This document shows positions 8,053 through 14,327 of a stretch of 16,915 nucleotides of DNA, piece after piece. The notes under the pieces are model-generated. The model was not told the origin of the DNA. It saw nothing but the letters and a program-made list of their open reading frames with translations, and did not search any database. The translations under genes and the position numbers were made by a program. Origin of the DNA: an uncultured Roseburia sp. (GTDB taxonomy: Bacteria > Bacillota > Clostridia > Lachnospirales > Lachnospiraceae); assembly GCA_934292805.1 (NCBI GenBank), contig CAKQXQ010000046.1, forward strand, positions 1-16,915, given 5' to 3'. Positions within the stretch are counted from its first letter, which is position 1, and every line of letters begins with the position of its first letter.

Positions 8053-8198
8053 TGATATTCGAATTTGTTCTCTGTGCTTCACTCGAGCGCACTCGAATTT
8101 GTTCCAAATTCTCGTTCGGGCTGGTCGCCCGATACAAAAAGAGTAATTCAATTCTTAGCAAATAAATTTGCACGAATTGTATTCCACTTTTTGTACCG
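8053..8198. repeat. Multi-hairpin intergenic element between carA and carB
   Basis: This stretch fills nearly the whole carA-carB gap with four consecutive inverted repeats. (A) 8133-8195: TACAAAAAG / CTTTTTGTA, then AATTCAATTC / GAATTGTATT (9 of 10 paired), closed by GCAAAT / ATTTGC. (B) 8116-8132: TCGGG / CCCGA. (C) 8095-8111: GAATTTG / CAAATTC with a three-base loop. (D) 8074-8092: GTGC / GCAC around CTCGAG. There is also a direct repeat TCGAATTTGTTC at 8059-8070 and 8093-8104. No ORF, tRNA or recognised riboswitch is visible. It looks like a dispersed palindromic or MITE-like element, or a structured RNA within the carAB message. Confidence 0.65.
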
Positions 8199-8208
8199 CT
8201 CTCTTCAG

Positions 8209-9270
8209 TTACGACATCATCTCAATGAAACGGTCAAACAGGTATCCGGAGTCCTGTGGTCCAGGGCATGCTTCCGGGTGGAACTGTACAGTGAAAATGT
8301 TCTTTCCTACATACTCTAAACCTTCGTTGGTGCCATCATTGACATTTACGAATGCCGGCTTTGCAACGTTTGGATCCAGAGTATCTGTATCAACAACATA
8401 TCCATGATTCTGGGATGAAATGTATACACGGTTTGTTTTCAAATCTTTGACAGGGTGATTTCCTCCACGATGTCCGTATTTCATTTTGTGGGTATCAGCA
8501 CCTGTTGCAAGTGCCATTAACTGATGGCCTAAGCAAATAGCAAAAATAGGAGTATCGGAATCATACAGCTTCTTGATCTCTTTGATAATGTCTGTACATT
8601 CCTTTGGATCCCCAGGGCCGTTGCTTAACATAATTCCGTCTGGATTCGTACTTAAGATTTCTTCTGCGGTTGCGTGTGCCGGATAAATAGTCACTTCACA
8701 GCCACGATTATTTAAAGACTGGGCAATATTATTCTTTGCGCCGAAATCCATGAGTGCCACACGTTTTCCTGCGCCGTTTAATACTCGTTTTTCCTCACAG
8801 GTAACTTTGTCTACGACATTTCCTGTTGTATAAGCTTTTAATCTTGGAATAATCTCTTCTATATTATAGTTCTCGTTTGTTGTGATCATACCGTTCATCG
8901 TACCTTTTTCACGTAAGATCTTGGTAAGTGCACGTGTATCAATTCCTGCAATTCCAGGAATATCATTTTTTGTCAGGAAATCCTGAATTGTCCCCTCACA
9001 ACGGAAGTTGCTTGGCATTCTGGATAACTCCCTTACAATATAACCGTCCGGCCATGGTTTCTTTGACTCCATATCCGGTGTGATTCCATAGTTTCCGATT
9101 AATGGATATGTCATGACAACTGCCTGTCCTGCATAGGACGGATCTGTCAGAACCTCCAGATAACCGGTCATCGATGTGTTAAATACGATCTCACTGATGA
9201 CTTCTCTTGTGGAACCAATACTTGTTCCTGTAAATACATTTCCATCTTCGAGTATCAAAAAAGCTTTCAT
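8209..9270 (-). CDS. carA: Carbamoyl phosphate synthetase, small (glutamine amidotransferase) subunit
   Basis: A 353-residue subunit that hydrolyses glutamine and channels ammonia to CarB. The N-terminal half is the CPSase small-chain domain (FTGTSIGSTREVISEIVFNT, TGYLEVLTDPSYAGQ, GIAGIDTRALTK). The C-terminal half is a class I glutamine amidotransferase with nucleophile C246 in FAICLGHQLMALA and partners H331 and E333 in VQFHPEACPGP. The start MKAFLILEDG is set by homology and by the AGGAAAGGA purine stretch upstream; an in-frame extension of 32 residues to 9366 reads through the leader, has no family match and is rejected. It is first in a carA-carB unit behind its own promoter and a folded leader of about 195 nt. 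Confidence 0.97.
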   Translation of the reverse strand: MKAFLILEDGNVFTGTSIGSTREVISEIVFNTSMTGYLEVLTDPSYAGQAVVMTYPLIGNYGITPDMESKKPWPDGYIVRELSRMPSNFRCEGTIQDFLTKNDIPGIAGIDTRALTKILREKGTMNGMITTNENYNIEEIIPRLKAYTTGNVVDKVTCEEKRVLNGAGKRVALMDFGAKNNIAQSLNNRGCEVTIYPAHATAEEILSTNPDGIMLSNGPGDPKECTDIIKEIKKLYDSDTPIFAICLGHQLMALATGADTHKMKYGHRGGNHPVKDLKTNRVYISSQNHGYVVDTDTLDPNVAKPAFVNVNDGTNEGLEYVGKNIFTVQFHPEACPGPQDSGYLFDRFIEMMS

Positions 9271-9465
9271 TTGTTTCCCTGTCCTTTCCTCTTTTTTTTC
9301 CAAAAAAAAAAACGTTTCCGTTTTTCCTTCTTGTGACGTGCATAAGTCGTTCCATACGATGTGCACAGGCTATATATGGGCAGTCAAACCGGATATTACT
9401 ATCCGCTCCGAAGCATACCTTTTCTGCCGGAGGTCGTATGCTATCACACAACCTCCGTTTAAATT
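9271..9465 (-). ncRNA. Structured 5' leader of carA, class unrecognised
   Basis: Between the predicted start (near 9465) and the carA ATG the transcript can form, in order: CGGAGGT / ACCTCCG (9428-9457, 16-base loop), CGGATA-GTAA-TATCCG (9390-9405), GTGCA / TGCAC enclosing TCGT/ACGA (about 9339-9366), and AAAAACG-GAAA-CGTTTTT followed by six more T (9303-9326), which resembles a small intrinsic terminator. The arrangement of folds then terminator then gene fits transcription attenuation. I looked for PyrR-site, guanidine/PRPP-type, T-box and TPP-like cores and recognised none. Confidence 0.5.
9303..9326 (-). terminator. Terminator-like hairpin in the carA leader
   Basis: On the transcript strand a seven-pair stem AAAAACG / CGTTTTT closed by a GAAA tetraloop runs into a total of eleven T. 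It lies 33 bases upstream of the carA start codon. The stem has only two G-C pairs, so it may be a weak or conditional terminator, or simply low-complexity sequence. The leader as a whole is described separately. Confidence 0.35.
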
Positions 9466-9471
9466 GTAATG

Positions 9472-9500
9472 AGTTTATCATATGTATTTACATTTTTCAA
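9472..9500 (-). promoter_or_regulatory. Promoter of carA-carB
   Basis: On the minus strand TTGAAA (9495-9500), a 17-base spacer ending in TGA, and TAAACT (9472-9477). The TG dinucleotide one base before the -10 makes this an extended -10 promoter, compensating for the imperfect -10 hexamer. Confidence 0.55.
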
Positions 9501-9575
9501 CCTTTTTCACGGAATCGGAATGAAAAAATTTTCTTCCATAAGTGTGGCTAATGCTTTTTATTACCGGAATCTATA

Positions 9576-10079
9576 TTATCTTTCCGTGATCCGGATCAGT
9601 TCCTCCTGATGATGCGCTACATCAGCTATGTGACCATTTGCCCAGAGTTTCAAAACAGAAACTAACTTTTCTTCCGCATCCGGTGTCAGACCATCCAGTT
9701 CCTTCCATATCGCCTGAAAGAAAGCTTCCACTTGGGAAACATAACACTGATACGCCTCCATTCCTTCTCTGGAGATTTGCAAAATAACATTTTTTTTATT
9801 GCTTGATGTATGATATTTTTCAATAATTCCTCTTTTTTCCATATCATTGATATAATGCGTAAGAGAACTTGGGCTAATTCCTATCTGGTTTGCATACCAT
9901 TTCATATTATGCTGTTCTCTGGAATAAATCAGTATGTGCTCTAATATTTGTATCTCAACCGGATTAAAAAGCAGATTCCCACATACAAATTTCTTTTTCA
10001 TCATGGAACCATACGCATTTGCAGCACGGTAAAATGTCCAGATAACATCCCTGTGTTGTAACCAACTTAACTCGTTCAT
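9576..10079 (-). CDS. MarR-family transcriptional regulator
   Basis: A 167-residue winged-helix protein. Helices at residues about 5-60 would form the dimer interface. The DNA-recognition unit is QHNMKWYANQIGISPSSLTH at 56-75 followed by YINDMEKRGIIEKYHTSSNK and the NVILQISREG beta wing. The C-terminal helices (about 115-165) complete the dimerisation domain. AAAGGA precedes the ATG. It is divergent from a 608-residue membrane hydrolase gene, and the 185-base region between them holds promoters in both directions and a perfect palindrome. It is probably a ligand-responsive repressor of the hydrolase and perhaps of itself; the ligand cannot be told from sequence. The only downstream structure is a weak hairpin without a T-run, so transcripts could read on toward carA. 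Confidence 0.9.
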   Translation of the reverse strand: MNELSWLQHRDVIWTFYRAANAYGSMMKKKFVCGNLLFNPVEIQILEHILIYSREQHNMKWYANQIGISPSSLTHYINDMEKRGIIEKYHTSSNKKNVILQISREGMEAYQCYVSQVEAFFQAIWKELDGLTPDAEEKLVSVLKLWANGHIADVAHHQEELIRITER

Positions 10080-10111
10080 TCTTATTTCCTTTCCACAACA
10101 TCTTTATTACC

Positions 10112-10139
10112 AGTATAACATATCCGAAAAAAAAACCAA
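10112..10139 (-). promoter_or_regulatory. Candidate promoter of the marR-family gene
   Basis: On the minus strand TTGGTT (10134-10139), 16-base spacer, TATACT (10112-10117). The -10 is good and the -35 is weak. It gives a short leader of about 25 bases before the gene. Confidence 0.5.
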
Positions 10140-10160
10140 CAAAATTTCAAATAGATGTTT

Positions 10161-10189
10161 GTTGCAATTAAACAATTGATTGTTTCAAC
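10161..10189. promoter_or_regulatory. Palindrome, candidate MarR operator
   Basis: AAACAAT-TG-ATTGTTT (10170-10185) is a perfect inverted repeat with seven-base arms and a two-base centre, the usual size of MarR-family operators. A second, overlapping imperfect dyad GTTGCAATT...CAACT-side extends over 10161-10189 and is centred on CAATTG. It covers the -35 region of the hydrolase promoter, so bound repressor would exclude polymerase. Binding by the adjacent MarR protein is inferred. Confidence 0.62.
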
Positions 10190-10205
10190 TATTTAGGAAT
10201 ATAAT
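10176..10205 (+). promoter_or_regulatory. Promoter of the membrane hydrolase gene
   Basis: TTGATT (10176-10181), 18-base spacer, and a consensus TATAAT (10200-10205). The -35 lies within the candidate MarR operator. The predicted start leaves about 50 bases of leader, including GGGGAGG ahead of the ATG. Confidence 0.65.
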
Positions 10206-10264
10206 GAGATCAGAGATGAACAGACAGATTCATTTCAAAAAAATTTAATGGGGAGGTTTTTACA

Positions 10265-12091
10265 ATGGAAAAAACCAAAAAAACAGCAAAAGTTTTCCTG
10301 GTCATTTCTATCCTTCTGATGTTTGTCAGTGCAATTGTTGCATCTGCAGTTCAGACGAATGGTGGAAAGGTACGAATGGAAGAACTGAACATCATGACAG
10401 ATGAGGGTTATACAATGTCTGCATATCTTTTTGTTCCTGAGAATGCGACAAAGGATACACCTGCACCTGCCATTGTAACAAGCCATGGCTACTTAAACAA
10501 TAAAGAGATGACCGATGCAAACTATGTGGAGCTTGCAAGAAGAGGCTATGTTGTCCTTGCGATTGACCAGCCGGACCACGGCGATTCAGAAGTAACAGAA
10601 GACTTCTTTATTCTGGCACCAACCGGTGTCTATCAGGGAGTTCTGGCACTCAGCAGAATGCCATTTGTTGACAAGGGCAAAATCGGTGTAACCGGACATT
10701 CCATGGGAAGCTGGTCTGTAAATGCAGCTGTGAAGCAGGATAATCTCAACGAAACGCCTCTGATCTCAGCTGTACTGATTCACTGCAATGATGCAGTCTA
10801 CACAGACGATGATGGAAATTATGTCAATATTTACGGATCCCGTGATGTTGGAATTATTTCCGCTGTTTACGATGAGTTCTTTGGTGGCTCTGTGGATGAA
10901 AATGGAAATGCTTTACAGTCTCCTTATTATATGGAATCTGCAAATGCACAGTCCTTCCTTTATTTTGGAACAGATCCTTCCGGTAAGGAAGCTCGCGAAG
11001 CCTATACTTTCTATACAGAAAACATCGACGGAAAAGAAGTGAACCGCATCATTTACAGACCTGGTATCATTCATCCGTGGTCCCATTTTTCTGCAAGATC
11101 CGAAAAAGCTGTCTGTGAATTCTTTGAAAAAGCCCTTCCGGCTCCAAACCCGATCGCACCAGGCAGTCAGATTTGGCAGGTAAAAGAGGCATTTAACTTT
11201 GTAGGTGTGATCGGACTTGTAATGTTTATCTGTTCCTTCGGAACATTATTAGTATTCACACCTGTATTTGAATCTCTTCGTGCGAAAGAAATTGCAAAAC
11301 CGGATCCTATAGACAAGACCGGGACTGCATGGTACTTTGGAAGCATGCTTGTGTGTGGCATCTTCGGCTGCATCGTATATCTTGGGCTGGTGAATATCGG
11401 AAATTCAGCACCTGTTGCCCAGGGCGAATCCTTAGGACTCGGACTCTGGTCCACTGCATGCGGTATTTTCACCATTATCAGCATGATCCTTGCTTATCAG
11501 TTCTATGGGAAAAAACATGGTATGAATTTAAAAGAAAAAGGTGTATTTATTCCGGTCAGAAAACTTGGATTATCTGTGCTTCTTGCTGTGATCGTCGTTG
11601 TAGTTAGCTATTCCTGTGTCTTCTTTGCAGACTACTTCTTTAAGACAGATTTCCGTTTATGGACTCTTGCATTTAAAGCATTTGAAGCACCAATCTTAAA
11701 ATACTGGCCATATATGCTGCTGTTTGTAACTTACTACATCGCTGCTTCCGTGGCAAGCAACTGCTTCAACTTTAACACCATCGGAAAAGAATGGGGAAAT
11801 GCGATTATTAATGGTATTTTTGCTGCATTCCCGGCACTTGTCCTTCCATGGATCCAGTACATTCATTATTATTCAACAAAATCCATGATGTGGTCACAGC
11901 CAACCATGGCATCACCGAATTACCCAATGTTCGTACTCTGGCTCTTCCCAGTCGTACTAATTCTTTTTGGATCAACGATTGTTTCCCGTGTCTTCTACAA
12001 GACAACCAAGAATCCATACATTGCCGGTATTATCAATGCTTTGTTAGTGGGTATCATTACCATTATTAATACCTGTACGGTAGCTGTATAA
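10265..12091 (+). CDS. Membrane-anchored alpha/beta hydrolase with an eight-helix C-terminal domain
   Basis: A 608-residue protein. Residues 9-29 are one membrane helix. Residues about 38-290 are an alpha/beta-hydrolase fold, predicted outside the cell: oxyanion-loop TSHGY (72-76), AIDQPDHGDS (99-108), nucleophile S146 in GHSMGS, and a catalytic histidine at H270 or H274 in IIHPWSHFSARS. The acid residue is less certain. Residues about 310-608 hold roughly eight hydrophobic helices, for example NFVGVIGLVMFICSFGTLLV and YIAGIINALLVGIITIINTC. GGGGAGG seven bases before the ATG supports the start. It is monocistronic, closed by a strong terminator and divergent from a MarR regulator, which suggests inducible expression. 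The substrate is unknown; an esterase, lipase-like or peptidase role are all possible. Confidence 0.85.
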   Translation: MEKTKKTAKVFLVISILLMFVSAIVASAVQTNGGKVRMEELNIMTDEGYTMSAYLFVPENATKDTPAPAIVTSHGYLNNKEMTDANYVELARRGYVVLAIDQPDHGDSEVTEDFFILAPTGVYQGVLALSRMPFVDKGKIGVTGHSMGSWSVNAAVKQDNLNETPLISAVLIHCNDAVYTDDDGNYVNIYGSRDVGIISAVYDEFFGGSVDENGNALQSPYYMESANAQSFLYFGTDPSGKEAREAYTFYTENIDGKEVNRIIYRPGIIHPWSHFSARSEKAVCEFFEKALPAPNPIAPGSQIWQVKEAFNFVGVIGLVMFICSFGTLLVFTPVFESLRAKEIAKPDPIDKTGTAWYFGSMLVCGIFGCIVYLGLVNIGNSAPVAQGESLGLGLWSTACGIFTIISMILAYQFYGKKHGMNLKEKGVFIPVRKLGLSVLLAVIVVVVSYSCVFFADYFFKTDFRLWTLAFKAFEAPILKYWPYMLLFVTYYIAASVASNCFNFNTIGKEWGNAIINGIFAAFPALVLPWIQYIHYYSTKSMMWSQPTMASPNYPMFVLWLFPVVLILFGSTIVSRVFYKTTKNPYIAGIINALLVGIITIINTCTVAV

Positions 12092-12132
12092 ACGATATCC
12101 CTTATCGCAATGTGCGCCGTAAGACGTACACC

Positions 12133-12170
12133 AAAAAGACAGCATGGCACATGTGTCATGCTGTCTTTTA
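12133..12170 (+). terminator. Strong intrinsic terminator after the hydrolase gene
   Basis: AAAAGACAGCATG (12134-12146) pairs perfectly with CATGCTGTCTTTT (12157-12169); the ten bases between them extend the stem through CACATGTG. A T-tract follows. The group II intron described next begins only five bases further on, the preferred insertion site of group IIC introns. Confidence 0.92.
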
Positions 12171-12174
12171 TTCA

Positions 12175-12552
12175 GTGCGCCTGGCGGTGCACGTCGCTAA
12201 TGGATGTAAGTTCCTAATCCGCCCCAGTAGTGGGAAGGATATGGCCAAAACCAAGGGTGTCCTATTCATGGCAATGACCATGATTAACGTGAGGGGAATC
12301 TGAAGGAAGGTGGAGGCAAATCTCTGGTCTGACGAACAGAAATCACATCAGGCTATGGTTAAGGATAAGGCTGCTGAGCAAGTCGAAGTCCAATAACTAG
12401 CCAATAGTAGAAAAGGTCATTGGAGAATGGCACAAGTGCTGAACCAAATCTTTTCAAAAAGAATAATAGCCAAGCTGGGATATACATCCATGCTTGACTA
12501 TTATCTAATAGTTTGTGAAAACTAAGGAACCGCCGTGTACCGAACGGTACGC
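12175..12552 (+). ncRNA. Group IIC-type intron, 5' part (domains I-III and start of domain V), no intron ORF
   Basis: Starts GTGCGCCTGGC (12175), the GUGYG 5' splice-site motif. It then carries group IIC domain I landmarks as in the Oceanobacillus iheyensis intron: AAGGGTGTCC (12253-12262), GGGGAATCTGAAGGAAG (12293-12309), GGAGGCAAA (12312-12320), GGTCTGACGAACAGAAA (12326-12342) and ATCAGGCTATGG. Domain V begins GGAACCGCCGTGTACC (12526-12541), then the GAAC loop and GGTACG (12546-12551), but the rest of its 3' strand (expected CACGGTGGT-like) is missing because the insertion sequence begins here. No reverse transcriptase/maturase ORF lies in domain IV. The intron cannot splice in this form. 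Identification is from remembered family sequences, not a covariance search. Confidence 0.85.
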
Positions 12553-12577
12553 CAGACTGTCTAACGATTGGTATTCA

Positions 12578-12586
12578 TGATATAAT
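12578..12586 (+). promoter_or_regulatory. Extended -10 promoter of the transposase
   Basis: TGATATAAT (12578-12586) is an extended -10 element with a consensus TATAAT. No good -35 is present at the expected distance. It lies 34 bases ahead of the GTG start. Confidence 0.45.
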
Positions 12587-12620
12587 TAGGTCACAAGATA
12601 TAGAGATTGGGGGCTTAATT

Positions 12621-14024
12621 GTGGCATATATTGTTGGAGCAGACAGAAATCAATCCAGAATGATTACTGCATCGTTAGATGATCTAATTGAGAAAGATAA
12701 TTCGGTTCGAGCAATTGATGCCTATGTTAATTCATTAAATTTACTCGAACTGGGTTTTTCAGAATACAAAGGGACTAATAGAGGACAATCTCCATATCGT
12801 CGTTCCGATTTGTTGAAACTGCACATTTACGGATATTTAAATAAAATCAGATCGAGCAGAGCTCTGGAAATAGAGTGTAAACGAAACCTTGAACTCATGT
12901 GGTTGATCAACGCAATAACACCGGATCATGGAACTATTGCTGGCTTTGTAAAAGAGAATAGAAAAGCGTTTCATAACACATTGCAGCAATTGACACTTAT
13001 TCTTAAAGGATGGGAATTGATCGATGGAAAGCTAATGGCAATTGACGGCACTAAAATTCGTGCGCAAAACAGCAAGCACAATTGTATCACCCAAAGCGGT
13101 TTGGATAAAAAAATTGCTTATGCTGATGAGAGAATAAATTCGTATCTTATGGCTATTGAAAAAGAAACTCCTGTTGATTTTGAATATAAAGATAAGTTGG
13201 AAACCTATCAGAAGCTAAAAGAAGAATACTTGTGCCAAAAGAAGGAACTTTCAGAAAAAGGGTTAGAACAAAAAAGTCTTACAGATCCTGATTCCAGGCG
13301 AATGAAAAATAACGGGGCTTTGGATATTTGTTACAATGTACAGTCTGTAGTTGATTCGCAAAATCATTTTGTCATAGATATATCTACAACAAATGATATC
13401 AATGACCAAAATCAGCTTCATGTCATGGCTAAGAACGCAAAAAAGCTTTTAGATATCGAGGAATGTACGGTCATCGCTGATACCGGCTATTATAATGCGA
13501 CTGAAATTAAAAACTGTATTGATGATGGTATGACTGTATATATCAAAAAATCAAAAGCCAATAATAGTACAAAGAACAACGAATTTCGTAAAGAAAAATT
13601 CACCTACAACTCGGAAGATGATACATACACTTGCCCAGCAGGTGAACGATTATTATTTTTTGAAAACACGTCAAAAAATGGATTGAGATATAAAAAATAT
13701 AAGTGTGCATCCTGTTCTACGTGTAAATACCAGAATAGTTGTACATCATCTAAAACTGGAAGGACGCTTCAACGTTGGGAATATGAAAATATCCTTGCTG
13801 ATGTTCATAAATCAACATTGGAAAACAATAACGTTTATAGACAGAGACGATGCATCGTAGAACATCCATTTGGAACGGTCAAACGCTCTTTGGGGTATAG
13901 TTTTTTTCTTAGGCGTGAAAAGGAAAATGTTGATGCTGAAGCAGCATCCATGTTTATCGCTTATAATTTTAAGCGATTATTAAGTTTGTTCTCTACACAG
14001 GAATTGGTTAAAAAATTTGAATAG
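12621..14024 (+). CDS. IS1182-family DDE transposase
   Basis: A 467-residue cut-and-paste transposase. The N-terminal DUF772-type region (about 15-110) shows SLDDLIEKDNSVRAIDAYVN, GQSPYRRSDLLKLHIYGYLN and SSRALEIECKRNLELMWL. The RNase-H-like catalytic triad is D142 (MAIDGTKIRAQNS), D287 (VIADTGYYN) and E414 (VEHPFGTVKRSLGY). A cysteine cluster between the second D and E (C338, C362, C365, C368, C374) fits the insertion typical of this family. The GTG start follows GGGGG by seven bases; length is full. All catalytic residues are present, so the protein may be active. Codon use is more A/T-rich than in the neighbouring metabolic genes, as expected of an acquired element. Confidence 0.93.
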   Translation: MAYIVGADRNQSRMITASLDDLIEKDNSVRAIDAYVNSLNLLELGFSEYKGTNRGQSPYRRSDLLKLHIYGYLNKIRSSRALEIECKRNLELMWLINAITPDHGTIAGFVKENRKAFHNTLQQLTLILKGWELIDGKLMAIDGTKIRAQNSKHNCITQSGLDKKIAYADERINSYLMAIEKETPVDFEYKDKLETYQKLKEEYLCQKKELSEKGLEQKSLTDPDSRRMKNNGALDICYNVQSVVDSQNHFVIDISTTNDINDQNQLHVMAKNAKKLLDIEECTVIADTGYYNATEIKNCIDDGMTVYIKKSKANNSTKNNEFRKEKFTYNSEDDTYTCPAGERLLFFENTSKNGLRYKKYKCASCSTCKYQNSCTSSKTGRTLQRWEYENILADVHKSTLENNNVYRQRRCIVEHPFGTVKRSLGYSFFLRREKENVDAEAASMFIAYNFKRLLSLFSTQELVKKFE

Positions 14025-14100
14025 TTACAAAGAAAAACAAAACAGGATATTGGAAATGAGCTTTTGGAGTAGCCCTCTATTCAATAGAATGAAGAAAAAT

Positions 14101-14119
14101 GGTTAGCCTCCTACTCGAT
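14101..14119 (+). other. Group II intron 3' end (domain VI remnant)
   Basis: GGTTAGCCTCCTACTCGAT matches the conserved 3' terminus of group IIC introns (...CCUACUCGAU with the branch-point A). It is the missing half of the intron that starts at 12175. The 5' strand of domain VI and the 3' strand of domain V are not found between the insertion sequence and this point, so roughly 30-45 bases were lost. A look-alike, TAGCCCTCTATTCAATAG (14070-14087), lies about 34 bases upstream. The region 14120-14243 beyond it holds no gene that I can support. Confidence 0.7.
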
Positions 14120-14243
14120 TAGCAATACAATGTTCGCAAAGCATGCCTTCTATCGTTTCCTTAAATTTTCCGTTTATTTGACCTATTTGGTATTGGATTG
14201 CTTCGTATTTCGTACTCTCACAATCCTTAATTTCAGTACATAC

Positions 14244-14290
14244 AAAAAAAGATATGTTTGTAAACATAAGATTTGCAAACATATCTTTTT
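14244..14290. terminator. Terminator of glpK, likely bidirectional
   Basis: AAAAAGATATGTTTG (14246-14260) and CAAACATATCTTTTT (14276-14290) form a perfect 15-pair stem with A- and T-tracts on opposite sides. It lies 37 bases beyond the glpK stop and would also end any transcript coming out of the mobile region on the plus strand. Confidence 0.85.
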
Positions 14291-14327
14291 CCTATCTTAT
14301 CAACGCATGCATGGCACACTGTTCATT

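Larger units (their letters stand above)
12553..14075 (+). mobile_element. IS1182-family insertion sequence inside the intron (ends approximate)
   Basis: One transposase gene flanked by short non-coding ends lies between the broken domain V of the intron and the intron 3' terminus. The left end probably begins near AGACTGTCTAAC (12554). The best right-end candidate, read inward on the opposite strand, is GGGCTACTCCAAAAG (14075 back to 14061). The two match only loosely, mostly by transitions, so the terminal inverted repeat is degenerate or I have the boundary wrong. No target duplication could be assigned. The total of about 1.5 kb is normal for the family. Confidence 0.65.

Noticed and set aside
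9271..9481. In-frame carA extension and a 96-codon ORF in the carA leader as a possible leader peptide
   Set aside because: Neither has a convincing ribosome binding site, the longer ORF starts within the promoter -10 region and both overlap the stem-loops; the peptide shows no run of regulatory codons.
9505..9535. TTTTTCA / TGAAAAA hairpin upstream of the carA promoter as a terminator for the marR gene
   Set aside because: The T-run is on the 5' side in both directions, so there is no U-tract after the stem.
12112..12303. 63-codon ORF after the hydrolase gene
   Set aside because: It runs through the terminator hairpin and into the intron ribozyme; it is not a gene.
12175..14119. A purposeful intron-transposase chimera similar to an IStron
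   Set aside because: IStrons pair a group I intron with IS605-type genes and keep the ribozyme intact; here domain V is broken, so simple nesting is the better explanation.
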